Source: Prevotella sp. UBA5387 (GTDB lineage: Bacteria > Bacteroidota > Bacteroidia > Bacteroidales > Bacteroidaceae). From it: DNA of 27,121 nt. The position numbers were made by a program, and so were the translations under genes. The first letter of the stretch is position 1, and every line of letters starts with the position of its first letter. Below, one piece after another: positions 7,217 through 14,770 of the stretch. Below the pieces are notes generated by a model. It was given only the letters and a program-made list of their open reading frames with translations, was not told the DNA's origin and made no database searches. Location: the NCBI GenBank assembly GCA_002407775.1, contig DHOP01000008.1, forward strand, positions 1 to 27,121, read 5' to 3'.

Positions 7217-7598
7217 TCTCTTCCAACCGAGTAATGAGGGTATCGCCATTGTTCGATACCCAGAATTTGGCCCTAACTACATGGTTGTAATCGGCATTTC
7301 CAACAACTTTGAGGTGCCGGCTTTTATAACAAGTAGTTGTGTCGCGTCGTGATGGGTAGCTTACTAACTGGACTTCACTCCGATTGCTTCCCTTCCCGAT
7401 GAAGAAGATATCAGTACTGTCAATCACTTTGGTAGTGTCGTTCTTCTTAGCCAATAACGCCCTGCCTGTGGTGTCGATAGGCTCGAAGACCTTTGCAGAG
7501 ACAGTGTCACCAAGGTCTCGGCTGGGTGCCATACGGCAAGAGTGGGATGCAAGCATTATAGCAATGACAGTAAAAGACAGCAACAAAAGCTTTTTCAT
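7176..7598 (-). CDS. Small exported protein, possible lipoprotein
   Basis: A 140-residue protein I do not recognise. Residues 1-20 form a clear signal peptide (KK, then a hydrophobic run LLLLSFTVIAIMLA), with a cysteine at 21 in SHSC. The lipobox is atypical (Ser at -3, His at -2), so lipid attachment is uncertain. The mature part is hydrophilic, Thr/Asp-rich at the start (DTVSAK, DTTGRAL, NDTTKV), with a C-terminal beta-rich stretch (VVRAKFWVSNNGDTLITRLEEI). It starts 20 bases after the serine ammonia-lyase stop and is probably co-transcribed with it. Its last 41 bases are antisense to the end of the helicase gene. Signal peptide and spacing argue that it is real. Confidence 0.7.
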   Translation of the reverse strand: MKKLLLLSFTVIAIMLASHSCRMAPSRDLGDTVSAKVFEPIDTTGRALLAKKNDTTKVIDSTDIFFIGKGSNRSEVQLVSYPSRRDTTTCYKSRHLKVVGNADYNHVVRAKFWVSNNGDTLITRLEEIKDSALSVVSRPN

Positions 7599-7618
7599 TT
7601 GGCTTTCAAATGGTTGTA

Positions 7619-8845
7619 TTAATAGTTATTAGTGGGGTCGTAAATTGGGAAATCATCGATGCTTTTGGCTAGACCGCCTTCTGAAGTCTCCTTGTAAAGT
7701 GAAGGAATGTCATGGCCAGTCTGTTTCATCACTTCTACTACGCGATCGAAATTTACGCTATGCTTACCATCGCTAAACGCTGCATAGAGATTGGAGTCAA
7801 GGGCACGGGCAGCCGCAAAAGCATTGCGCTCGATGCAAGGAATCTGCACAAGACCACAGATAGGGTCACATGTCATGCCTAAATGGTGTTCCAATCCCAT
7901 TTCGGCGGAATATTCTATTTGTGCCGGGCTTCCTCCGAAGAGTTGGCTGGCGGCAGCTGATGCCATAGCACAAGCGACCCCTACCTCGCCCTGGCAGCCA
8001 ACGTCGGCACCTGAGATTGATGCATTTTCCTTCACAATGTTGCCAATCAGCCCTGCTGTGGCCAAAGCATGGATAATCTTACGGTCAGAGAAACCATGTC
8101 CCCTGCTAAGGTGATAGAGTACGGCAGGCATCACTCCACTTGCCCCACAGGTAGGTGCCGTGACAATGGTTCCTCCCGAAGCGTTCTCTTCGCTTACGGC
8201 GAGGGCATAGGAATAGACTAGTGCACGAGTTTGCAAGCTCTGCCTATAGCCTTTGGCCTTGACATAATAAGTGAATGCCTTGCGCTGCAAATTGAGCGGA
8301 CCAGGCAAGGCTCCCTCACCTTCAAGACCGCGTTCCACGGCTTCTTGCATGGTCTCCCAAATCATCTGAAGATAGTCCCAGATGGAAGAATCCTCACATT
8401 TGTCCACATATTCCCAGTATGTTCGTCCATAGCGCTCGCACCAGTTCTTGATGTCAACAAGGTGAGTGAGGTCATAGACGTTGGTACTTTCTGGGAGGAT
8501 ACCAGTCGGGTTGTTACCTTCGGAGAGTGCACCACCGCCAACACTATACACCGTCCAATGTTCGCCCTTGTCGGTTTCAAACATCATGGCGTTGGGATGG
8601 AAGTCCAGAAACTCCTCTGGCTTCCATACGATCTTTACTGGTGCGACTGGCGACAGCACATCTTGGATGGCAATGTCTGTCATGTGTCCCTTACCGGTAG
8701 CGGCCAAACTGCCATACAGGGTCACACGAAAGCTTTTGGCATCACCATGTTGCGACAGATAAAGCTTGGACGCACGTTGTGGTCCCATGGTATGGCTCGA
8801 CGATGGTCCCCGGCCAACCCTGTAGAGTTCTCTTAGTGATTTCAT
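7619..8845 (-). CDS. sdaA: L-serine ammonia-lyase, single-chain iron-sulfur type
   Basis: Converts L-serine to pyruvate and ammonia with an oxygen-sensitive [4Fe-4S] cluster. The 408-residue chain carries both domains: N-terminal regulatory/beta domain with GPSSSHT at 13-19, and the catalytic alpha domain with APTCGASG at 230-237, GCQGEVG at 283-289 and CDPICGLVQIPC at 326-337. C284, C326 and C337 have the spacing (42 and 11) known for the cluster ligands of type 2 enzymes such as the Legionella one, and the free coordination site binds serine. Unusually for this phylum the start has a full Shine-Dalgarno, AAAGGAGG, five bases upstream. A terminator separates it from the dehydrogenase operon; the small exported protein follows at 20 bases. 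It supplies pyruvate for anaerobic metabolism. Confidence 0.96.
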   Translation of the reverse strand: MKSLRELYRVGRGPSSSHTMGPQRASKLYLSQHGDAKSFRVTLYGSLAATGKGHMTDIAIQDVLSPVAPVKIVWKPEEFLDFHPNAMMFETDKGEHWTVYSVGGGALSEGNNPTGILPESTNVYDLTHLVDIKNWCERYGRTYWEYVDKCEDSSIWDYLQMIWETMQEAVERGLEGEGALPGPLNLQRKAFTYYVKAKGYRQSLQTRALVYSYALAVSEENASGGTIVTAPTCGASGVMPAVLYHLSRGHGFSDRKIIHALATAGLIGNIVKENASISGADVGCQGEVGVACAMASAAASQLFGGSPAQIEYSAEMGLEHHLGMTCDPICGLVQIPCIERNAFAAARALDSNLYAAFSDGKHSVNFDRVVEVMKQTGHDIPSLYKETSEGGLAKSIDDFPIYDPTNNY

Positions 8846-8850
8846 ATGTT

Positions 8851-8858
8851 CCTCCTTT
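8851..8858 (-). promoter_or_regulatory. Strong Shine-Dalgarno of sdaA
   Basis: On the minus strand AAAGGAGG precedes the ATG at 8845 by five bases. Most genes in this window have only A-rich leaders, so a near-perfect anti-16S match stands out and fixes the sdaA start. I found no good TAnnTTTG box between this site and the upstream terminator. Confidence 0.75.
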
Positions 8859-8897
8859 GTTTCGCCCCCAGAAGGGGAGTGATGTAGCTTGACTTAA

Positions 8898-8938
8898 TGC
8901 AAAAAGCCCCGCCCACGCGATGCGGGTGAGGCTTTGCA
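8898..8938 (-). terminator. Terminator after the etfB-etfA-acd operon
   Basis: On the minus strand GCAAAGCC pairs with GGCTTTTTGC around an interrupted GC-rich stem (8903-8908 with 8930-8935, continuing inward through GC pairs with two mismatches and a G.U). A T-run (GGGGCTTTTTGC) ends the stem. It lies 19 bases after the dehydrogenase stop and 53 bases before the sdaA start. Because no clear sdaA promoter follows, it may be a partial terminator that lets some transcripts continue. Confidence 0.72.
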
Positions 8939-8956
8939 ATGATGTTATTGTAATGC

Positions 8957-10678
8957 CTATGCCTCCTCATCGGTTACCTGGCGAGAGTCGCTCAGGTCGT
9001 CGGGAGAGAATTTCTGTATGAATGCGGCATGGCCAATGATTTCCTCTTCGGCCATACGTGTGTACACGCCAGCACTCTTGGCAAAGTGTTCGGGTGCCTT
9101 AGTGGCATCGCCAATCAGTAGTAGGGACATCACGATGTCGCCGGTCATATCATACAACCTGCGTCCAAGGTAGTCTAGTTCCTCCTGGTTTCCATCAGCC
9201 TTCACCTTTTCGACGGACTGCTCATAGACCTCAACGCACTTTGCCATGCGTCCCTTCAACGGTTTCATCTCTTCGGAAACATCTTCAGCAAGCATCTCCT
9301 TCATAATATTGAGATAGGTGCCATTGGTGATGTAACGAATGGCAGCGACTACCTGCAACTGAGTGGTTCCCTCATAGATAGAGAAGATACGTGCGTCGCG
9401 ATATAGTCTTTGGGCCTTGTATTCCATGATAAAGCCAGAGCCACCGTGTATCTGAATACAGTCGTAGGCATTCTGATTAGCATATTCTGAAGCCATGCCC
9501 TTACTTAGAGGAGTGAATGCATCAGCGAGCCTTGAGAATGTTTTCATCTCTGTACGTTCCTCGGGAGTGAGTTTACGATCATGAGAAATATCCTCCAAAG
9601 TTTTGTAAACATCTACATATCGAGATGTTTGATACAGGATAGACCTACTTGCATCGAGCTTAGCCTTTATCTTTGCGAGTATGTCATAGACAGCTGGCAT
9701 GGTAATAATCTTCTTACCGAACTGTGCTCTTTCATTGGCATATTCGAGTGCTTGGGCGTAGGCCTCCTGGCTTATACCAACACACTGAGCCGCTATACCA
9801 AGACGTGCGCCATTCATAAGGCTCATGACGTACTTGATCAAACCCAGTTTGCGATCGCCACATAGCTCTGCCTTGGCGTTCTTGTATACTAACTCACAGG
9901 TTGGTGAGCCATGAATACCAAGCTTGTTTTCAATGTGACGTACGGTGACGCCGCCATTGCGCTTGTCATAGATGAACATGGACAAGCCACGACCATCGTG
10001 TGTCCCTCCCTCGGAACGTGCCAAAACCAAGTGGATGTCAGAGTCACCATTGGTGATGAAACGTTTTACACCATTGAGTCGCCATGTGCCATCCTCGTCC
10101 TGGGTAGCTTTCAACATCACACGTTGCAAATCACTACCTGCATCTGGTTCGGTCAAGTCCATGGACATGGTTGCACCTTCTGACACACGGGGAATATACT
10201 TTTGCTTTTGCTCCTCGGATCCAAACTCATAAAGAGTGTCGATACATGATTGCAAGCTCCAGATGTTTTGGAAACTTGAGTCAGCAGTGGAGACCATTTC
10301 GGAAAGCATCGAGAATATGGTGATGGGTATGTTAAGACCACCATATTGACGCGGCATTGACACACCCCAGAGTCCAGCCTGAGTAGTAGCCTTCATGTTC
10401 TCAACAGTTTTCGAGGCATAATGCATACGCCCGTCAATGAGGTGCGGTCCTTCTTGGTCAACTTCTTCAGAGTTTGGCTCGATGATATTGGCAGCGAGGT
10501 CACCTGTGATTTCAAGCAGTCTCTTGTAGTTTTCGATGGCATCCTCGTAATTCACGGGGGCGTCTTCGAATTTGTCCTTATCTGCAAAGTCGCGCTCCTT
10601 GAGCTCTACGATGCGCTTCATCAGGGGATGATTGAGATAGAATCCAATCTCTGGATGGTCAGTATAATAATTTGCCAT
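8957..10678 (-). CDS. Acyl-CoA dehydrogenase, long type with C-terminal extension
   Basis: A 573-residue FAD enzyme that introduces a 2,3 double bond into an acyl-CoA and passes electrons to the ETF encoded just upstream. It is much longer than the ~380-residue short-chain enzymes. It carries an N-terminal extension, the FAD/substrate segment MDLTEPDAGSDL at 173-184, NGARLGIAAQ around 289-298, RAQFGKK at 317-323, HGGSGF at 411-416, the likely catalytic glutamate E436 in IYEGTTQ, and ~130 further residues typical of the large subfamily that includes DmdC-like enzymes. It ends the etfB-etfA-acd operon, 58 bases after etfA. The acyl substrate cannot be read from sequence; similarity to DmdC does not imply sulfur metabolism. 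Confidence 0.93.
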   Translation of the reverse strand: MANYYTDHPEIGFYLNHPLMKRIVELKERDFADKDKFEDAPVNYEDAIENYKRLLEITGDLAANIIEPNSEEVDQEGPHLIDGRMHYASKTVENMKATTQAGLWGVSMPRQYGGLNIPITIFSMLSEMVSTADSSFQNIWSLQSCIDTLYEFGSEEQKQKYIPRVSEGATMSMDLTEPDAGSDLQRVMLKATQDEDGTWRLNGVKRFITNGDSDIHLVLARSEGGTHDGRGLSMFIYDKRNGGVTVRHIENKLGIHGSPTCELVYKNAKAELCGDRKLGLIKYVMSLMNGARLGIAAQCVGISQEAYAQALEYANERAQFGKKIITMPAVYDILAKIKAKLDASRSILYQTSRYVDVYKTLEDISHDRKLTPEERTEMKTFSRLADAFTPLSKGMASEYANQNAYDCIQIHGGSGFIMEYKAQRLYRDARIFSIYEGTTQLQVVAAIRYITNGTYLNIMKEMLAEDVSEEMKPLKGRMAKCVEVYEQSVEKVKADGNQEELDYLGRRLYDMTGDIVMSLLLIGDATKAPEHFAKSAGVYTRMAEEEIIGHAAFIQKFSPDDLSDSRQVTDEEA

Positions 10679-10736
10679 GATAATATTCGTTTTGTAAGTT
10701 CATCCCTATATATAATATAAAGATGGGTATGGAAGC

Positions 10737-11759
10737 TTATTTGCTATTCTGTTTGTAGTACTTAATCATCTTAGGGATCACCTCTTCAACCGTTCCGTTG
10801 ATCACATAGTCGGCTATCGTGTTGATAGGAGCATCAGAATCATTGTTGACTGAAATTATGATTCCAGCGTCTTGCATACCTGCGATGTGCTGTATCTGGC
10901 CAGAAATGCCACAGGCGATATAAACCTTAGGATGTACTGTTACACCAGTCTGTCCCACCTGACGGTCGTGATCTACCCAACCAGCATCCACGGCAGCGCG
11001 GCTGGCGCCTACCTCAGCATGCAATTCCTTGGCTAAATCAAAGAGCATTTGGAAACCTTCCTTGGAACCCATGCCATAGCCACCGGCTAGCACGATGGGT
11101 GCACCCTTGAGGTTGTTTTGGGCTGCTTCCACTTGGCGGTCGATTACTTTTACTACGAAATCTACCTCAGGCACGTACTTAGCGACGTCTGAATAAACCA
11201 CCTCTCCCTTATAATCAGGGTCAAGTATTTCGCGTAGCATCACACCAGAGCGCACGGTTGCCATCTGTGGACGATTGTCAGCATTGACGATGGTGGCCAC
11301 AATGTTGCCGCCGAAGGCAGGTCTGATTTGGTAGAGAAGGTTGGAATAATGCTTTCCAGTCTTCTTGTCATCAAAGTCGCCAATCTCCAACTGTGTACAG
11401 TCGGCTGTCAGACCAGAGCACAGAGAAGAGGACACGCGCGGTCCAAGGTCGCGACCAATGACCGTAGCACCCATAAGAGCAATTTGTGGTTGTTCTTCTT
11501 TGAAGAGCTTGACGAGTATATCTGTGTGTGGTGCTGAGGTATAAGGGAACAGACCTTCAGCATCAAAGACGAATAGTTTATCTACACCATAGGGAAGAAT
11601 TTGGCTTTCCACCTTATCCTTTATGCCAGTACCGGCCACAACAGCATGTAGTTCTACGTTTAACTGATTGGCCAGCTTGCGACCCTTTGTCAGCAGTTCC
11701 TGGGACACTTCCTGTACAGTGGTGCCCTCTATCTCGCAATAAACAAATACGTTATTCAT
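10737..11759 (-). CDS. etfA: Electron transfer flavoprotein alpha subunit
   Basis: The 340-residue FAD-binding ETF subunit. The C-terminal domain shows the complete FAD signature: VGASRAAVDAGWVDHDRQVG, then QTGVTVHPKVYIACGISGQI and HIAGMQD. The DHDRQVGQTG and ACGISG wording resembles the electron-bifurcating ETFs of anaerobes, such as Acidaminococcus, rather than mitochondrial-type ETF (NDMQVGQTG, AVGISG). Partner of EtfB (upstream, 54-base gap containing a two-part hairpin) and electron acceptor or partner of the acyl-CoA dehydrogenase downstream. Full length and intact. Confidence 0.95.
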   Translation of the reverse strand: MNNVFVYCEIEGTTVQEVSQELLTKGRKLANQLNVELHAVVAGTGIKDKVESQILPYGVDKLFVFDAEGLFPYTSAPHTDILVKLFKEEQPQIALMGATVIGRDLGPRVSSSLCSGLTADCTQLEIGDFDDKKTGKHYSNLLYQIRPAFGGNIVATIVNADNRPQMATVRSGVMLREILDPDYKGEVVYSDVAKYVPEVDFVVKVIDRQVEAAQNNLKGAPIVLAGGYGMGSKEGFQMLFDLAKELHAEVGASRAAVDAGWVDHDRQVGQTGVTVHPKVYIACGISGQIQHIAGMQDAGIIISVNNDSDAPINTIADYVINGTVEEVIPKMIKYYKQNSK

Positions 11760-11768
11760 ATCTATATG

Positions 11769-11799
11769 TAAGCCACAACCGACTATCGGAGCCGGCTTA
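11769..11799 (-). promoter_or_regulatory. Nested intercistronic hairpin between etfB and etfA
   Basis: The outer stem is TAAGCC/GGCTTA (11769-11774 with 11794-11799) and the inner stem CCGA/TCGG (11779-11782 with 11786-11789) has a 3-base loop. In the minus-strand mRNA it lies ten bases before the etfA ATG. It could protect an mRNA end or set the etfA:etfB ratio. No T-tract follows toward etfA. Confidence 0.45.
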
Positions 11800-11813
11800 A
11801 GGCCTTTTTCTAA

Positions 11814-12683
11814 TTATCCGATAATCTTTTCTGAGATGAGTTCTTTCATCAATGCGTTGACATCATCATCGCTGCTGGTGATGGTTTTGCTCTCTTTGGC
11901 TTGGAAAATGATATTCTGTACAGCCTTCACCTTGGTGGGTGAACCTGAAAGACCACATTGAATCTCATCGCCATTGACGTCAGCTACACACCACTGATTA
12001 AGCGTAAGATATGGACGCTGAGCATAAAGTTCAGTCCAAGGTTCATCACCTTTCAACTCCATAGGACAACGAGCGTATTTGTATTTCATCACGAGCTTGG
12101 CATTGCATGGGCGTGCTGGAGCAGCTGTTCCATTGACAGTGACGAGCACTGGCATAGGAGCCACAACAGTTTCAACGCCTCCGTCGATGTGCCTGCGAAT
12201 GGTAACCTTGTCGTCTTCGACCTTAAGGATTTCCTCGGCATATGTTACTTGGTTGAGGCCAAGTTTCTGAGCGACCTGAGGACCTACTTGGGCAGTATCG
12301 CCGTCAATGGCTTGTCGACCGCCGATCACTAGATCCACGTGGCCGATTTTCTTAATAGCCATACTTAGGGCATAGCTTGTTGCCAGTGTATCCGCACCCG
12401 CAAACTTGCGATCTGTGAGTAACCATCCGGTGTCTGCACCACGGTATAAACCCTCACGGATAATCTCTCCCGCACGCGGTGGACCCATGGTAAGAATGCC
12501 GACTTTGCTGCCTGGAAACTGGTCCTTAAGTCTTAAGGCTTGTTCCAAGGCGTTCAAGTCCTCCGGATTGAAGATGGCGGGCAGAGCCGCACGATTTACG
12601 GTGCCCTCCGCAGTCATGGCATCCTTGCCGACGTTGCGGGTGTCTGGCACCTGCTTGGCAAGTACAACTATTTTCAACTTCAT
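11814..12683 (-). CDS. etfB: Electron transfer flavoprotein beta subunit, bifurcating type
   Basis: A 289-residue ETF beta subunit, the first gene of the operon behind a consensus promoter. The N-terminus is VVLAKQVPDT. Further in are MGPPRAGEIIREGL, TDRKFAGADTLATSYAL and GGRQAIDGDTAQVGPQVAQK. The last two closely resemble the bifurcating EtfB of Acidaminococcus (SDRAFGGADTLATS, GRQAIDGDTAQVGP) from memory, whereas classical EtfB has QAIDDDCNQTGQ at the equivalent site. In bifurcating ETFs this region builds the site for the NADH-facing flavin. The subunit assignment is certain; bifurcation is an inference from these motifs. Confidence 0.94.
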   Translation of the reverse strand: MKLKIVVLAKQVPDTRNVGKDAMTAEGTVNRAALPAIFNPEDLNALEQALRLKDQFPGSKVGILTMGPPRAGEIIREGLYRGADTGWLLTDRKFAGADTLATSYALSMAIKKIGHVDLVIGGRQAIDGDTAQVGPQVAQKLGLNQVTYAEEILKVEDDKVTIRRHIDGGVETVVAPMPVLVTVNGTAAPARPCNAKLVMKYKYARCPMELKGDEPWTELYAQRPYLTLNQWCVADVNGDEIQCGLSGSPTKVKAVQNIIFQAKESKTITSSDDDVNALMKELISEKIIG

Positions 12684-12720
12684 ATTTTTCGAAATGATCT
12701 GATTGTCTAAATATAGAATG

Positions 12721-12751
12721 CAAAAATACTAAGTTTTGTAATTCTCACCAA
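12721..12751 (-). promoter_or_regulatory. Promoter of the etfB-etfA-acd operon
   Basis: On the minus strand the -33 TTG is at 12751-12749 and the -7 box TATTTTTG at 12728-12721, 20 bp apart. Transcription should start near 12714, giving a ~30-nt leader before the etfB ATG at 12683. Confidence 0.8.
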
Positions 12752-12871
12752 ACAAATTGCTCAAAATCAGTGAGTGATGTGCAATTTTACATTATCGTTT
12801 CATGATTAATTAAGAGGGCAATCCTGCATATTTTTTATAGTAATTCCTGAAGCTTCACAGATAAAAAGCAG

Positions 12872-12879
12872 TATCTTTG
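12872..12879 (+). promoter_or_regulatory. Promoter -7 box of the esterase gene
   Basis: TATCTTTG followed by C is a full -7 consensus. No TTG is present 19-21 bp upstream, so the -33 element is weak and an activator may be needed, as would fit a polysaccharide-utilisation gene. The predicted leader is about 20 nt. Confidence 0.6.
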
Positions 12880-12906
12880 CAATGCAAATAACAATCTTAC
12901 TTATCA

Positions 12907-14541
12907 ATGAAAAAATTATTATCTACTATTGCATTCATGGTCTTTGCCTCTGTCACAATGATAGGTCAGAGTCTAGACAGCCTGCCCGTTCCTGTTGTGG
13001 ACGAAAATAAAGTGGTGGACAACACACCCGACTCAATTGGAAAGGCGTTGATGTCTCGACCATCTCCTGGTTCCACGCGTCGCGGAAGCAACCCTGTACT
13101 ATTCCTCGTCGGTAACTCGACCATGCGTAACGGTACACTTGGAGATGGAGGAAATGGCCAGTGGGGATGGGGATATTATGCCAACCAATACTTTGATGGT
13201 CGGCAGATTAGCGTGGAAAATCAGGCTCTCGGTGGCATGTCCACCCGCACTTTTTATCGCCAACTTTGGCCAGATGTTCGCAAGGCGTTAAAGCCGGGAG
13301 ATTGGGTGATCATTTCTATTGGGCATAACGATAACGGGCCTTATGATAATGGACGGGCTAGGGCAGTGATTCCTGGGACAGGCGACGATAGCCTTAACGT
13401 TACCATCAAAGAAACAGGGGTGCACGAAACCGTCTATACCTATGGTGGCTATTTGCGTCGATATATTGCCGAGTGCCGTGCCGCAGGAGCTACGCCAATA
13501 TTAATGAGCCTCACGCCTCGTGATGCTTACGACTCCATAACAAAAAAGATTGTACGCAAACCCCAGACTGGGTGGGCGGCAATTGTAGCAGCCGAGGAGG
13601 GTGTTCCGTTTGTTGACCTCAACGAAATAAGCGGCAACAAGCTCGATTCCTACAGTCCTTGGAAAGAGAAGTACCATTTCTATGGTGATCATATCCACAC
13701 TTCATACTGGGGAGCTCAGATGAATGCTCGCTCTGCAGCAGAAGGTATAATGGGTAGCCGCAACCCAATGCTTAAGCCTTTGCAAGCCATGATGATCAAT
13801 GTGGCACTGCCAGTTTGGCCAGTGAAACGAGAGGATGGCAAGCCGGTAGTGTGGATTACGGGTGACTCCACGGTGAAAAATCAAGACTCTAGCCGTGATG
13901 GCATGTGGGGTTGGGGAGCGCTAGCCGCAACCGTATTTGATACAACAAAATGTACTCCCTTCAATGCCGCAATGGCAGGACGCTCAACACGTAGTTTCAT
14001 TCGTGAAGGACGCTGGGAAAAAGTCTATAATGCACTTAAGCCAGGCGACTTCGTACTTATCCAGTTTGGACACAACGACATGAGTCCCATTGCTCAACCC
14101 AAGGAGCGTGGCGTTATTCAAGGCACTGCAGACACTTGCCATGTATATAAGATGGAAAAGGACGGGCGCTATGAATTGGTCTATAGCTTTGGCTGGTATC
14201 TACGTAAGATGATTGATGACGTGAAGGAAAAGGGAGCTACCCCCATCATCGTTTCACTTACTGTACGCAATCAATGGAAGGATGGACATGTGGAACGGCG
14301 CAATGATACCATAGGCAAATGGTATAGAGAAGTAGTGGATCAAACCGGAGTAGAGTTTGTCGATGCCCACAACCTCATCGCTGACTATCTCGAGAAGCAT
14401 TACAAGGACGACAAGAGTGCTGCTGAATACTTCAAGAAAGACCATACTCACAACTCACTAAAGGGTGCAAAGAACAATGCAAAGATGGTAGCAAAAGGTC
14501 TTAAGGGTATCCATTCTGAGTTGGCAAAGTATCTGAAGTAG
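12907..14541 (+). CDS. Exported tandem SGNH esterase (CE12/rhamnogalacturonan acetylesterase-like)
   Basis: A 544-residue secreted protein with two SGNH-hydrolase domains in one chain. Signal peptide 1-20 (likely cut near IGQ/S). Domain 1 (~62-285): block I GNST with Ser71, GHND at 139-142, and the Asp-His pair in DHIH at 261-264. Domain 2 (~312-535): GDST with Ser321, GHND at 388-391, DHTH at 512-515. Both keep the catalytic Ser, the Asn of GHND and Asp-His, so both could be active. Domain 1 has Asn in place of Asp in the usual GDS block. Relatives deacetylate rhamnogalacturonan and other pectins in the periplasm or at the surface. No SusC/D, sensor or glycosidase gene is nearby, so it stands alone. 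The acetyl-ester substrate is inferred from the family. Confidence 0.87.
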   Translation: MKKLLSTIAFMVFASVTMIGQSLDSLPVPVVDENKVVDNTPDSIGKALMSRPSPGSTRRGSNPVLFLVGNSTMRNGTLGDGGNGQWGWGYYANQYFDGRQISVENQALGGMSTRTFYRQLWPDVRKALKPGDWVIISIGHNDNGPYDNGRARAVIPGTGDDSLNVTIKETGVHETVYTYGGYLRRYIAECRAAGATPILMSLTPRDAYDSITKKIVRKPQTGWAAIVAAEEGVPFVDLNEISGNKLDSYSPWKEKYHFYGDHIHTSYWGAQMNARSAAEGIMGSRNPMLKPLQAMMINVALPVWPVKREDGKPVVWITGDSTVKNQDSSRDGMWGWGALAATVFDTTKCTPFNAAMAGRSTRSFIREGRWEKVYNALKPGDFVLIQFGHNDMSPIAQPKERGVIQGTADTCHVYKMEKDGRYELVYSFGWYLRKMIDDVKEKGATPIIVSLTVRNQWKDGHVERRNDTIGKWYREVVDQTGVEFVDAHNLIADYLEKHYKDDKSAAEYFKKDHTHNSLKGAKNNAKMVAKGLKGIHSELAKYLK

Positions 14542-14588
14542 TGGTGGAAATACTGCTTCATCACCTCCATTTTGAATGTATGGGATTG

Positions 14589-14676
14589 TAAAACAAATTG
14601 AATCACTGAATGAATCAATTTGAATTACAACGTGAATCAATTTGAAACAGCGCATGAATCAATTTGAATCACAATC
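14589..14676 (+). repeat. Four 22-bp tandem repeats before dnaG
   Basis: Units start at 14589, 14611, 14633 and 14655; the core is TGAATCAATTTGAATCAC plus four variable bases. Unit 1 is the most degenerate, unit 4 matches the core fully. Each unit contains two TGAATCA-like half-sites 10 bp apart, and the next unit begins 12 bp later, so half-sites lie on roughly one face of the helix over ~75 bp. This is not CRISPR-like: there are no unique spacers of fixed length. The array fills much of the 229-base gap between the esterase and dnaG. Confidence 0.85.
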
Positions 14677-14708
14677 CGAGAAGCATTTATTTCACAACGG
14701 GACAGTTG

Positions 14709-14736
14709 TTGTTCAATGAAAGCGCAATGCTATAAT
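14709..14736 (+). promoter_or_regulatory. Possible sigma70-like promoter of dnaG
   Basis: TTGTTC (14709-14714), 16 bp, TATAAT (14731-14736). This is the E. coli-style pattern rather than the TAnnTTTG box seen elsewhere in the window. No TAnnTTTG box is visible between 14542 and 14770. It may be coincidence in an AT-rich region. Confidence 0.35.
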
Positions 14737-14770
14737 GCCCGCCAGGAAACTATAATAAGGATTTAAAGTT

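Noticed and set aside
8231..8836. 201-codon frame antisense to sdaA
   Set aside because: Contained within the well-conserved serine ammonia-lyase gene and without family resemblance.
14589..14676. Tandem repeats considered as a CRISPR array
   Set aside because: Units are only 22 bp including four variable bases, there are no unique ~30-bp spacers, and no cas gene is present.
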